Positions 17,562-25,990 of a DNA stretch of 64,000 bases are shown piece after piece. This DNA is from Verrucomicrobiaceae bacterium (GTDB lineage Bacteria; Verrucomicrobiota; Verrucomicrobiia; Verrucomicrobiales; Verrucomicrobiaceae). Location of the stretch: contig JADJPM010000001.1 of the NCBI GenBank assembly GCA_016713245.1, positions 744,001-808,000 of the forward strand, given 5' to 3'. Position 1 is the first letter of the stretch. The number at the start of each line of letters is the position of its first letter. Both the position numbers and the translations under genes were made by a program. The notes under the pieces are model-generated. The model did no database searches. It saw nothing but the letters and a program-made list of their open reading frames with translations, and was not told the origin of the DNA.

Positions 17562-17673
17562 ATTGAAAAGTGAAAACTGAAAATTGGAGACTGAAAATTG
17601 GGCTCGGGTTGGGGAAAGCGGCGCGGCGGTGTGAGAATTTTCAGTTTTCAGTTTCCAATTCTCAATTTTCAAT
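17562..17673. repeat. Inverted pair of GAAAACTG/GAAAATTG tracts
   Basis: The tract at 17562-17600 is followed after a 31-nt GC-rich spacer by the inverted form at 17632-17673, so the pair could fold as a long imperfect hairpin. It fills the gap between the M16 gene start and the hydrolase stop at 17707. Confidence 0.75.
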
Positions 17674-17706
17674 GACTCGCCGAGTCTCGGGCACCCGAAG
17701 AGCCCA

Positions 17707-18576
17707 TCAAAACGCGTCTTCTTTGCCGAGTCCGGCATTCGGGTCCGGCTCGATAAAGCCCAGCTCGACGAAGAACTCGTCCATGGCCATCAGGGTGGCT
17801 TCATACATCTCGAAGGAGAGGTTGAAATTGAAGAAGCCGTGGCCTTTGCCATCGAACTCAATGAGGCGGCAGATGTTCTTCTTCTTCGAGGATTTGCGGG
17901 CAAAGGTGTAGCTGCCGTCAAAGGGCACCACGCGGTCTTCCGTGCCATGCATGATGAGCATCGGCGGGAAGCCAGCCTTGATGCCGCGGTAGAGATCGGC
18001 GGCCTTGCGGGAGGCATTATCCGGCCAGCGATCCTGATAAGGCGCGTAGCGTGACCAAGTATCGATCACGGGATTGAAGAGCACGACAGCATTCGGCACC
18101 GGGCTGCAATCGGTGACATCGGAGGGATCATCAAAACCATTCAGCACCGCTGCGGAGGCGATGGCATGACCGCCGCCGGAGCCGCCCACGCCAATGATTT
18201 TGCCGGGATTCACGCCGAGCTCGACGGCGTTCATGCGGATCCAGCGGATGGCCGAGCGGGCATCCGCCATGGCTTGAAGAGGACCCGAGCCGGGATGGCG
18301 GGCGCTCACGCGATAATCGAAACACATCGTCATCATGCCACGCGAGGCGAAATAGACGCAGTGCGGCGCAAACTGGGCGATCTGGCCATTGTCCCAGCCG
18401 CTACTAAAAAAGAAGGCTGCGACCGACTTTGGATAAGGCGGGGCCTTGTCCGCATCCGGCTCCCAAATATACACGGGCAGATCGACCCCGTTCACGCTCT
18501 TGAAGATCTCTTCACGAGCGGTCTTGAGCAGTTCCCGACCTCGATCTATCGGGGGTGTGCGGAGGTGGCCTTCCAT
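17707..18576 (-). CDS. Alpha/beta hydrolase (BD-FAE / esterase-lipase type)
   Basis: A 289-residue protein. The nucleophile motif is GGSGGG (in IIGVGGSGGGHAIASAAV), the acid is in HGTEDRVVPFDG and the catalytic His in FDGKGHGFF, the normal order of an alpha/beta hydrolase triad. No signal peptide is evident from ATG 18576 (MEGHLRTPPIDRG). An upstream in-frame extension of 60 codons looks non-coding and overlaps the divergent promoter region. Probably a carboxylesterase acting on short acyl or acetyl groups; substrate unknown. Confidence 0.85.
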   Translation of the reverse strand: MEGHLRTPPIDRGRELLKTAREEIFKSVNGVDLPVYIWEPDADKAPPYPKSVAAFFFSSGWDNGQIAQFAPHCVYFASRGMMTMCFDYRVSARHPGSGPLQAMADARSAIRWIRMNAVELGVNPGKIIGVGGSGGGHAIASAAVLNGFDDPSDVTDCSPVPNAVVLFNPVIDTWSRYAPYQDRWPDNASRKAADLYRGIKAGFPPMLIMHGTEDRVVPFDGSYTFARKSSKKKNICRLIEFDGKGHGFFNFNLSFEMYEATLMAMDEFFVELGFIEPDPNAGLGKEDAF

Positions 18577-18715
18577 GTGGGGTTTTGTGACGGGCGAGGT
18601 TTGAGAGAATTGTGAGAACGGCAAATGGTTTCCTTGTCGCTGAGGCAAATAGAGACGTTGAAATGCCCCGAATGGAAGCGGGTTTTGCGGTTGAGTTCGG
18701 ACGAAACGAGCCAAG

Positions 18716-19603
18716 ATGACGACCGACATGACGCTCCGAACTCTTGTGCTTCTCACTGCTGGCCTACTCGCCAGCCTCCCCTCCCCTTCCCCGGCCCAAT
18801 CCGCCGAGCCCGAGCTGGAATCCGCCCTCGTGGCCTCTTACGGCCGCTGGCGCGATGCGATGGTGCGCCAAGATGCTCGTGCTTGGGCCGGTGCCATCAC
18901 GCAATACCGCCAGGTGGTGACGCGAAACCAACTTGTGAGTGAGAAGCAGGCTTTCCCCGACGAGGTCTTCGCGAACGGCGATCCGCCGAAGCTGGACGGC
19001 CTGCGCCTGCTGGAATCGGAAGCCGTGGGTAAAACGGCGCACCTCGTGTACTTCGGAAAGGTGGACCTCGGCCAGGACCGCAATCTTTTGAAGGACACCG
19101 TGCTGAAATTGAAGTTCGGTTTCGAAAACGGGGGCTGGAAGTATGACAGCAACCGCTTCACCAGTTTTGACACCGCACCGGAAGTGCTCAAAGCGCTGCA
19201 ATCAGGCAAAAAGGCGGATTTCCTCGACACACCCGAATTCACACCGCCCGGCACCTTGCCCGCAGTGCCGCCGCTTTGCCGCGTGCCGGAATTCAAAGGC
19301 GGCTACAAGCTACAATCCTTTGGCTACGAGACACAGGTGCTCATGAATGGCTTTGACTACACCCCGGTGGAGGATGCACTCGACCAGCAGGTGATCATCG
19401 GCGGCCTCGTGACCGGCCAAAACGAAATCACGCTTCGCATGACGCCCGTGCCTACGCCGGAGAATGGGAAGTCGGCCGTGCAGATCCGTCTTTATAAACT
19501 CGATGTGACCCAGCCGGACAAACCGGGCATCGAGGTGCTGCGCTGGGAGGCACCGGATGGCAAAGCGCCGAAGCAGATCACCCTGCCCTTCACCGTGAAG
19601 TAA
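18716..19603 (+). CDS. Secreted protein of unknown function
   Basis: A 295-residue protein with a signal peptide (MTLRTLVLLTAGLLASLPSPSPAQS). ATG 18716 or ATG 18728 could be the start, and 18728 gives the cleaner signal. The N-terminal half (ALVASYGRWRDAMVRQDARAW...) has the helix and curved sheet expected of an NTF2/SnoaL-like fold; this is only an impression. The C-terminal half is beta-rich. Its last 14 nt overlap the end of the convergent hydrolase gene. No domain was recognised with confidence. Confidence 0.65.
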   Translation: MTTDMTLRTLVLLTAGLLASLPSPSPAQSAEPELESALVASYGRWRDAMVRQDARAWAGAITQYRQVVTRNQLVSEKQAFPDEVFANGDPPKLDGLRLLESEAVGKTAHLVYFGKVDLGQDRNLLKDTVLKLKFGFENGGWKYDSNRFTSFDTAPEVLKALQSGKKADFLDTPEFTPPGTLPAVPPLCRVPEFKGGYKLQSFGYETQVLMNGFDYTPVEDALDQQVIIGGLVTGQNEITLRMTPVPTPENGKSAVQIRLYKLDVTQPDKPGIEVLRWEAPDGKAPKQITLPFTVK

Positions 19604-20438
19604 GCGCCTGACGCAAAAAGGCCGCCACGACCTTCAGGCGGCCCACGTCATAAAACTCCGCTCCGCCGTGCTTCGAGCCGGGCAGCGTGATGAGCTTCAC
19701 CGAACTACGGTAAGCCTTCGCAAGCTCCTCCGATTGCGCAGGTGGCATCTGCGGATCAGCATCGCCATGCAGAAGGAGCAGTGGCGGATCGGCCTTGTCG
19801 AGATGCGCGACCGGGCTGGCGAGCTTCGCGAGCGAAGGTGCCTTCTCCGGCACATCGCCGAGCAGCAGCTTGAGTGCAGGAATGCGCACCGTGAGACCAA
19901 ACTCCGTGCTCTGACCGAGGATGGATTGCAAATTGGACGCACCGTAAAAGCTCACGATGGCGGCGACATGGCTGCTTTGATCCAAATGATCGCCCACACG
20001 GCCTTCGAGCACCTTGTGACCATTCGTCACGCCCACCAACGCCGCCAGATGACCGCCCGCGGAGGAGCCGATGATGGCGATGAATTCCGTGTTCAGATCA
20101 AAAAGCGAGGCTTTACCACGCAGAAAACGGATCGCGGCCTTGATGTCGTGTATCTGCGCCGGAAACCGCGCCTGGGTGGAGAGACGGTAGTCCACGCTCG
20201 CGATGGCAAAGCCATGTTCGAGGAGTCCCGCGATCGGAACATCGCTCTTCGAGCCCGCCCGCCACGCACCGCCGTGGACATACACGATCAGCGGCGGATG
20301 CTGCACACCGGAAGGCCGGTGCAGATCGAGTAGCAACGGCAGCCCATCGACGCGGGCGTATTCGACGTCCGTCTGCGTCTCCGCGAAAACTGAAACGAGC
20401 GAAAAGAGACAGCCAGTGAGCAGGAGGAGGATTTTCAT
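19590..20438 (-). CDS. Secreted alpha/beta hydrolase, BD-FAE type
   Basis: A 282-residue protein with signal MKILLLLTGCLFSLVSVFA. It has the HGGAW oxyanion motif, nucleophile elbow GSSAGG (IIGSSAGGHLAALVG), acid HGDADPQMPP and His in GSKHGGAEF. These match the esterase-lipase proteins that deacylate carbohydrates (acetyl-xylan or feruloyl esterase-like). The start codon overlaps the stop of the upstream PSD1 gene in a TAATG junction, so translation is probably coupled. Its 3' end overlaps the convergent gene by 14 nt. Confidence 0.9.
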   Translation of the reverse strand: MKILLLLTGCLFSLVSVFAETQTDVEYARVDGLPLLLDLHRPSGVQHPPLIVYVHGGAWRAGSKSDVPIAGLLEHGFAIASVDYRLSTQARFPAQIHDIKAAIRFLRGKASLFDLNTEFIAIIGSSAGGHLAALVGVTNGHKVLEGRVGDHLDQSSHVAAIVSFYGASNLQSILGQSTEFGLTVRIPALKLLLGDVPEKAPSLAKLASPVAHLDKADPPLLLLHGDADPQMPPAQSEELAKAYRSSVKLITLPGSKHGGAEFYDVGRLKVVAAFLRQALTSR

Positions 20439-22309
20439 TACCGGATATAAATGAACTCGCTGCTGTTGAAGATCACATGAGCAAGGTCGGTGAGAGCTTG
20501 TTCGCGGCTGGAGGCAGCTTCGCGGGCTTTCACGAAGTCGAAAGACTGCTGCAAACGCTGCGCGGAAGGCTTGTGACCAAGCGTGAGCATGAACATATGA
20601 TGGATCGTGGCTTCGAGTGAATCGGAAGTGGCTCGTTTCACGAGGAAGGCAGCTTGTTCTTCAACGAACTCATCGTTCATGAGCACAAGCGCTTGCGTGG
20701 GCACGGTGCTTTCGAGTCGGGCGGCGCAGGAATCGGTGGTGGTGGGTGCGTCGAAAAGCTCCATCATCGGCATGAGGAGTTGGCGCTTCTGGTAGATGTA
20801 CACGCTGCGCCGCCATTGCTCGGGGCCTTCGCTCTTGAGCAGCGGCCATTTGTTGCGCTGGCTGGTGGGTAGCAGATCAGCGCGGAGTCGCGGTTTGATG
20901 CCGGGACCGCCCATTTGGTTGTTCAGCTTGCCGCTGGCTTGCAGGATGCAATCGCGCAGCACCTCGGCCTCCATGCGCATCAGACCGTAGCCCGGACTTT
21001 CCAGTCCGGGTTCTGAACGAGTTGGAAAACTCGTTCTACGTTGCTGCCGATACGTGGCCGACATGAGGATGAGCTTGTGCAGCGCCTTAAAGCGGCCGCC
21101 GCTGGCGATGAGCTGGCGAGCGAGGTAGTCGAGCAGTTCGGGGTGCGTGGGTTTGGAGCCGGTGAAGCCGAAGTTGCTGGGACTGGCGACGAGGCCCTGG
21201 CCGAAGTGATGCTGCCAAAGGCGGTTAGCGATAACCCGCCACGCGAGAGCGTTGTCCGACGCAGAGATCCATTCGGCGAGGGTTTTGCGGCGCAGGGAGG
21301 TTTTGGCGGCGGGCGGGGGAAATGAGACCGGCTTGAACAACGCGGGGACTGCCGGTGGGACTTCTTCGCCGAGGTTCAGAGCGCTGCCGCGGAGCATGAT
21401 GTGCGTGGGTGGCACCTGCGGCTTCGTTTCGATGAGGGCGTGGACCTTGGCGGTCTCGTCGATCTTCACGCGCTTGTCGTTTCTGTCCTGCGTGCCTGGC
21501 ACGAGGCCGTATTTCTCGGTGCCATTGAAGATGGCGAGCAGGCTGTAGTAGTCGCGTTGCAACAGCGGATCGGTTTTGTGGTCATGACAGCGGGCGCAGC
21601 CGAGGGTGAGGCCGAGGAAGACGCTGCTCGTGGTGGAAATGACATCATCGAGCTGGTCGGCACGGTATTGGGCCAGCGCGTCATCGGTCTTGCCCATGTT
21701 GTCGTCATTGCTTGTGCCATTGCGGCCAAAGCCGGTGGCGATGAGCGACTCCTCGTTCGCGCCGTCGATTTCATCTCCGGCGAGCTGCTCGGCCACAAAG
21801 CGGGCATACGGCTTGTCGTCGTTGAAGCTGCGTATGACGTAATCTCGGTATTTCCAGGCGTGCGGCCGGTCGAGGTCATTGTGCGTGCCGCTGGTGTCGG
21901 CATAGCGAGCGAGATCGAGCCAGTGACGGCCCCAACGTTCGCCGTAGCGGGGGCTTTGAAGCAGGCGGTTAATGAGGGCGGCATAGGCGTCGGACGGGTC
22001 CGACGAGTCGGACATGTCGGACACGAAGGCGGTGACTTCTTCGGGAGTCGGCAGCAGGCCAGTCAAATCGAGGGTGACGCGGCGGATGAGCGTGGCGGGA
22101 TCGGCCTCGGGTGCGGGAGAGAGGTCGTTGTTCTCCAACGCGGCCAGCGTGAAGTGATCGAGGTCGTTTTTTGGCCACGCGGCGTTTTTCACGGCAGGCG
22201 GTTTCGCCTTGCTCAGCGGCTGAAAGGCCCAATGACCCCTGCCCTCCTCGATGGAGGGTGGTTTGGCGAAAACAGGCGCACAAAGGGTGATGAAGAGGAA
22301 AAAACGCAT
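20438..22309 (-). CDS. DUF1549/DUF1553 (PSCyt2/PSD1) secreted protein
   Basis: A 623-residue secreted protein (MRFFLFITLCAPVFA). DUF1549 (about residues 35-230) contains RRVTLDLTGLLPTPEE, the invariant RYGERWGRHWLDLARYADT and the heme-like CARCHDHKTDP. DUF1553 follows (about 330-620: SLRRKTLAEWISASDNALAWRVIANRLWQHHFGQGLVASPSNFG). The N-terminal PSCyt1 cytochrome seen in longer relatives is absent. A 53-nt palindromic element is read through in frame at 20987-21039 (peptide TSFPTRSEPGLESPG), and an SD-repeat is encoded at 21990-22023. Such proteins usually pair with DUF1501 proteins, but here the downstream partner is an esterase. ATG 22309 is set by the signal peptide. Confidence 0.9.
   Translation of the reverse strand: MRFFLFITLCAPVFAKPPSIEEGRGHWAFQPLSKAKPPAVKNAAWPKNDLDHFTLAALENNDLSPAPEADPATLIRRVTLDLTGLLPTPEEVTAFVSDMSDSSDPSDAYAALINRLLQSPRYGERWGRHWLDLARYADTSGTHNDLDRPHAWKYRDYVIRSFNDDKPYARFVAEQLAGDEIDGANEESLIATGFGRNGTSNDDNMGKTDDALAQYRADQLDDVISTTSSVFLGLTLGCARCHDHKTDPLLQRDYYSLLAIFNGTEKYGLVPGTQDRNDKRVKIDETAKVHALIETKPQVPPTHIMLRGSALNLGEEVPPAVPALFKPVSFPPPAAKTSLRRKTLAEWISASDNALAWRVIANRLWQHHFGQGLVASPSNFGFTGSKPTHPELLDYLARQLIASGGRFKALHKLILMSATYRQQRRTSFPTRSEPGLESPGYGLMRMEAEVLRDCILQASGKLNNQMGGPGIKPRLRADLLPTSQRNKWPLLKSEGPEQWRRSVYIYQKRQLLMPMMELFDAPTTTDSCAARLESTVPTQALVLMNDEFVEEQAAFLVKRATSDSLEATIHHMFMLTLGHKPSAQRLQQSFDFVKAREAASSREQALTDLAHVIFNSSEFIYIR
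20987..21039. repeat. 53-nt double-hairpin element inside a PSD1 coding region
   Basis: From the GTAG at 20987 come two hairpins: CCCGGACT/AGTCCGGG (20991-21010) and GAACGAGTT/AACTCGTTC (21015-21036), ending CTAC at 21039. It is in frame with the PSD1 gene on the minus strand. The second hairpin is identical to that of the copy at 45132-45184. Confidence 0.85.
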
Positions 22310-22349
22310 CGACAGACAAGCGTGTCTGAAGTCGTCTTGTGATACGACC

Positions 22350-23762
22350 ATGGACACACCGACCACCAACGACCTGAAACGCCGTTCCTTCCTCCGCGCC
22401 GCTTTTTCCGGCGCTCTCGTGACGCCGGGCGTGATGAATGCCCAGCAGGTGGAGAAGGCCATCGCGGGTCAGTTTCATGAGGAAGCACGCGATTTGCCGC
22501 TGGTGGAGGACGCGGACGTCATCGTGTGCGGCGCAGGGCCTGCGGGCATCGCGGCGGCGATCACGGCGGCGCGTGCGGGAGCCAAGGTGCGAGTGTTTGA
22601 ATGGCGCGGCTGCCTCGGCGGCGTGTGGACGGCCGGCTTGCTCGGCTACTTGCTTGATTTCGACAAGCCGGGCTTCAATCAAGAGCTGCTCAAGCGTCTC
22701 GACGAACGCGACATGCGTCGTGGGACGAGCCTGAAGAGCATCTGCTATGAACCGGAAGGCATGAAGCTGCTGTTGGAGGAGATGTTTGTTGAGGCGGGCG
22801 TGAAGTTCCAGCTCCACACCCGCGTGAGCGCCGCGTATCGCGAAGGCAACCGCCTCACCACGATCGTCACCGAGTCCAAAAGTGGCCGACAGGCTTGGCG
22901 AGCGCCGGTTTTCATCGACACGACGGGCGATGGCGATCTCGGCGCACTTGCCGGATGCAGCTTCGAATACGGCGAGTCGGATTCGTGCCCCTGCCAGCCG
23001 ATGTCGCTCAATGCGTTGCTCGTTTGTAAAGATGCAGAAGCGCTGGCCGCCTACATTCACAAGTCCGATCCCAGCAAGGCCGACGGCATCGCCAAGGATG
23101 CACTGCTGAAGGAAATCGAGCGCACCGGGCACTTCCCGTCTTACTCGAAGCCGACGCTGTGGCAGGTGCGGGATGATTTGCTGCTGGTGATGATGAATCA
23201 TCAATATGGCGTGCCGTGCTTCGATGCCGCAAAGATCACCGAGGCCACTGTGCAGGCCCGCGCGGAGATGCACAAGATCGTCAACGGCCTGCGCAAGCTC
23301 GGCGGGCCGTGGGAAGGCCTGCAAATCGCCGCCACCGCCGAGCAGATCGGCGTGCGCGACGGCCGCCGCATCAAAGGCCGCTACGTCGTGAACAAGGACG
23401 ACGTGATCGCCGGTGCCCGCTACGACGATGCCGTGGTGCGTGCGACCTTCAGCGTGGACATCCACGCGCTGAGCGCCGAGCACAACAAAACGTCCGCCTA
23501 CCACAACGCTGGCATCAAAACGAAGCCCTACGACATCCCGCTGCGGGCGCTGATCGCGAAAGACGTGGACGGCCTCATGATGGCAGGGCGCAACATCAGC
23601 GGCGATTTCATCGCGCATGCCAGCTACCGCGTGACGGGCAACTCCGTGGCTATGGGTGAGGCCGCTGGTGTGACTGCCGCACTGGCTGCTTTGTCGAAGC
23701 GACTGCCGCACGAGGTCGAGTGGAAAGAAAGCGCGGCGAAGCTGGAAAGGATTCGTTCGTAG
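22350..23762 (+). CDS. Exported FAD-dependent oxidoreductase
   Basis: A 470-residue protein. The N-terminus (LKRRSFLRAAFSGALVTPGV) has the twin-arginine signal pattern, which suits export of a folded flavoprotein. The dinucleotide-binding motif DVIVCGAGPAGIAAAITAARAG lies near residue 52, followed by EWRGCLGGVWTAG. The C-terminal FAD motif appears in GLMMAGRNISGDFIAHASYRVTGNSVAMGEAAG. This is the FAD_oxidored family common in PVC bacteria, substrate unknown. ATG 22350 lies only 40 nt from the divergent PSD1 start, so the promoters must overlap. The TAG stop is part of a GTAG palindrome foot at 23759. Confidence 0.9.
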   Translation: MDTPTTNDLKRRSFLRAAFSGALVTPGVMNAQQVEKAIAGQFHEEARDLPLVEDADVIVCGAGPAGIAAAITAARAGAKVRVFEWRGCLGGVWTAGLLGYLLDFDKPGFNQELLKRLDERDMRRGTSLKSICYEPEGMKLLLEEMFVEAGVKFQLHTRVSAAYREGNRLTTIVTESKSGRQAWRAPVFIDTTGDGDLGALAGCSFEYGESDSCPCQPMSLNALLVCKDAEALAAYIHKSDPSKADGIAKDALLKEIERTGHFPSYSKPTLWQVRDDLLLVMMNHQYGVPCFDAAKITEATVQARAEMHKIVNGLRKLGGPWEGLQIAATAEQIGVRDGRRIKGRYVVNKDDVIAGARYDDAVVRATFSVDIHALSAEHNKTSAYHNAGIKTKPYDIPLRALIAKDVDGLMMAGRNISGDFIAHASYRVTGNSVAMGEAAGVTAALAALSKRLPHEVEWKESAAKLERIRS

Positions 23763-23817
23763 TTTGGGGCTTTAGCACGCCACAAAGCTCCCAAACACGG
23801 GCTGAAGCCCGAACTAC
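23759..23817. repeat. GTAG-footed palindrome pair (type I), copy 1
   Basis: It runs from GTAG at 23759-23762 (whose TAG is the stop codon of the FAD gene) to CTAC at 23814-23817. The right half, read on the minus strand, is GTAGTTCGGGCTTCAGCCCG, a perfect 6-bp hairpin with a GTAG foot. The left half is a degenerate version. It resembles the copy at 49336-49393. Confidence 0.8.
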
Positions 23818-23822
23818 GAACT

Positions 23823-24197
23823 TCACTTCTTCTTTTTGCCGAAGCCGAAGAGTTTTTTCAGGAGGCCGCCGCTTTCTTGTTTCGCCTCAGCATCTTCGCT
23901 CGGAGCGACAGGAGCTGCCAGACGGCGCTTGGCAGCCGGTTTGGATTCTTCGGTAGGGGTGACGAGTGGCTGCTGGCTGATGACGACCTTTTGTTTTGCC
24001 TTGGGCTCGACCGCTGGCTGAGGAAGAGATGCTCCCCACCACGAAGGCGAAAGTGAGGCGACATAGGCCCAGGCATCGAGACCTGCGTGCCAGACGAGAC
24101 TGTCCGAAGCGACTTTATGCCCGCGAGCCATTTCCGTCATGGCGGCTTCGTCGTAAGGGCCTTCAGCGGCTCCGGCGTTGTTGAGATACCAATTCAT
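23823..24197 (-). CDS. GYF_2-domain protein with basic tail
   Basis: A 124-residue protein. Residues 1-53 (MNWYLNNAGAAEGPYDEAAM ... LVWHAGLDAWAYVASLSPSWW) match the GYF_2 domain: WY, GP-Y, then LVW-x-x-G-x-x-xW. The domain is thought to bind proline-rich segments. The rest is a Lys/Ala/Pro linker ending in KKLFGFGKKKK. It starts 13 nt after the sulfatase stop on the same strand. A client is not evident, although the proline-rich membrane protein at 7563 is a possible type of target. Confidence 0.75.
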   Translation of the reverse strand: MNWYLNNAGAAEGPYDEAAMTEMARGHKVASDSLVWHAGLDAWAYVASLSPSWWGASLPQPAVEPKAKQKVVISQQPLVTPTEESKPAAKRRLAAPVAPSEDAEAKQESGGLLKKLFGFGKKKK

Positions 24198-24210
24198 GCG
24201 CAGATGCTAC

Positions 24211-25716
24211 TCACTGGTCGAGAGCCGGAAACTTGAAATCCGCGCTGTTTCGATGCTCGCGGGTCGCGATGGCCTTCATCTGCGCGACGATATCGGGATG
24301 GTCCTGAAGCACATTTTGGGTCTCCGCCGGGTCTCTTTCGAGATCGAAGAGCTCCTCGGCGGTCTTGGCGGCTTTTTTGGCGTTCACACGGCCCAAGCCA
24401 CTGCGGAGATACTTCCATTTACCGAGCCTCACGCACTGCTGGCCTCCATAACCGGGGAATTCGCGGTAGATGAACTCACGGCCGCTTTTTCCTTCTCCAC
24501 GCAGGACGCTGGCAAAACTGGCACCGTCGATACCGACGGGTGTTTTTTCCTGCACACCGCAGAGATCGAGCAGGGTGGGCATCCAGTCTTCAAAGCCGGT
24601 GATGGCCTGACTGGTGCTGCCCGGCTTGACCTTACCCTTCCAGCGGAGGATGCCGGGTGAACGGATGCCGCCTTCATAGAGCGTGCCTTTGCCATCGCGG
24701 AGTCCGCTGCTGCTGTTGAAGAAGGCCGCATCCACGCCACCGAGGCCCTGATGCGTGCCGTTGAGCGAGCCGTTGTCGCTGATGAAGATGAAGATGGTGT
24801 CGTCATCGAGGCCGAGCTCGGTGATGAGGGCCATCATCTTGCCGATCTCGCGGTCCATGCGGGTGATCATGGCAGCATAACCGGCACGCGGCTTGAAGTG
24901 CGGCAGGTAGCCTTTGCCACCGGGATAGGGTGTTTCCTCGAACTGCCCGGCATACTCGGCCACGGAATCATCCGGCACTTGCATGGCCAGATGCGGCACG
25001 GTGGTGGGCCAGTAGAGGAAGAAGGGACGGTCTTTGTTGTCGCGGGCAAATTTGAGCGCCTGCTCGGCGATCAGATCGGCGCTGTATTGCGCGCCTTGGA
25101 AGCGCTTGTAGCTCTCCGGCTTCGTGGGGTCCTCGTCGGGTTTGAGTTTGTCGTTGGAAGGGAACGGCGGATTCTTCAGCTCGATGGTCTTGTCGTTGTC
25201 CCATAGGTAGGTGGGATAGAAATTGTGCGCCACGCCCTGGCAGTTGTAGCCGAACCAGCGGTCAAAGCCCTGCTTCAAAGGCTCGCCGGTGCTACCGGGA
25301 CCTCCGAGGCCCCATTTGCCAAAGCCACCGGTGACATAACCTGCGGCTTTGAAGGCCTCCGGCATCGTCACGGCGGCATCGGGAATGGGATACTGGCCTT
25401 CGTGCTCCGGTTTGCCCATCTTCGGCAGGCCCTTGGCGTTGTCGGCCTGGCGGTTGTCACGGATGAAGGCATGGCCGGGATGGTAGCCAGTCATCAACAC
25501 GCATCGCGAGGGAGCGCAGACGGCATTGCCGCTGTAGTGATCCATGAGCTTCATGCCCTCCGCGGCCATGCGATCGAGGTTAGGCGTGCGGATGTGCTTC
25601 TGGCCATAGCAGCCCAGATCTCCTCGCCCGAGGTCATCCGCGAGGATGAGGATCACATTTGGCTGGCGGGCAAAGGCCACGCTGGCGAGCAGGAGAAGGG
25701 CGAGGATGGTTTTCAT
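24211..25716 (-). CDS. Secreted sulfatase (arylsulfatase family, S1)
   Basis: A 501-residue protein with signal MKTILALLLLASVAFA. The sulfatase signature CAPSR starts at Cys67, which needs conversion to formylglycine. Metal ligands are in ILADDLGRGDLG (Asp27, Asp28), and FIFISDNGSLNGT supplies the C-terminal Asp-Asn pair. It should remove sulfate from polysaccharides or aryl esters in the periplasm or outside. ATG 25716 overlaps the stop of the 53-residue membrane peptide gene by 4 nt (ATGA), so the two are coupled. No formylglycine-generating enzyme is in the window. Confidence 0.93.
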   Translation of the reverse strand: MKTILALLLLASVAFARQPNVILILADDLGRGDLGCYGQKHIRTPNLDRMAAEGMKLMDHYSGNAVCAPSRCVLMTGYHPGHAFIRDNRQADNAKGLPKMGKPEHEGQYPIPDAAVTMPEAFKAAGYVTGGFGKWGLGGPGSTGEPLKQGFDRWFGYNCQGVAHNFYPTYLWDNDKTIELKNPPFPSNDKLKPDEDPTKPESYKRFQGAQYSADLIAEQALKFARDNKDRPFFLYWPTTVPHLAMQVPDDSVAEYAGQFEETPYPGGKGYLPHFKPRAGYAAMITRMDREIGKMMALITELGLDDDTIFIFISDNGSLNGTHQGLGGVDAAFFNSSSGLRDGKGTLYEGGIRSPGILRWKGKVKPGSTSQAITGFEDWMPTLLDLCGVQEKTPVGIDGASFASVLRGEGKSGREFIYREFPGYGGQQCVRLGKWKYLRSGLGRVNAKKAAKTAEELFDLERDPAETQNVLQDHPDIVAQMKAIATREHRNSADFKFPALDQ

Positions 25717-25874
25717 GGTGCGGTGGAAGGTAACGAAGGTGGGGCGGACTTCTTTTTCGCCCGGCTGAGTTCCTCGGCCTCTGGCAGCTTCCACATGACA
25801 TAGCCCGTGAGTACCATGGCCGCGAGGGCGAGCAGAAGAATGAGGTAAAACATGGGCCGGTTGGCAAATCGCAT
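25713..25874 (-). CDS. Small single-pass membrane peptide, 53 residues
   Basis: Starts at ATG 25874 (MRFANRP) and carries one membrane helix (MFYLILLLALAAMVLTGYVMW) followed by a charged and Pro-rich tail. It ends in an ATGA overlap with the sulfatase start, which supports a real, translationally coupled gene. No family was recognised. It might anchor or chaperone the sulfatase (inference). It follows the terminator of the giant gene, so it probably has its own promoter between 25875 and 25933. Confidence 0.6.
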   Translation of the reverse strand: MRFANRPMFYLILLLALAAMVLTGYVMWKLPEAEELSRAKKKSAPPSLPSTAP

Positions 25875-25933
25875 GGCGGCGATGCAAGCATGGCCGAGCC
25901 CCTTCACAAGCGTGAGCTCTCCATCACGAAACA

Positions 25934-25964
25934 AAAACGCCCCGGAGATGGTCCGGGGCGTTTT
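25934..25964 (-). terminator. Strong terminator after the giant repeat-protein gene
   Basis: AAAACGCCCCGG (25934-25945) pairs perfectly over 12 bp with CCGGGGCGTTTT (25953-25964) around a 7-nt loop. On the minus strand it is followed by a T-rich run. It lies 27 nt beyond the stop of the 3998-residue gene. Confidence 0.88.
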
Positions 25965-25990
25965 CGGGAAGGTTGAGTTCTGACTGCAGC

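Noticed and set aside
14862..17573. 903-codon open frame on the plus strand
   Set aside because: It lies fully antisense to the M16 peptidase gene, which has the HxxEH motif and a signal peptide. Its translation has no domain and a shadow-type composition (Gly, Glu, Val, Ala).
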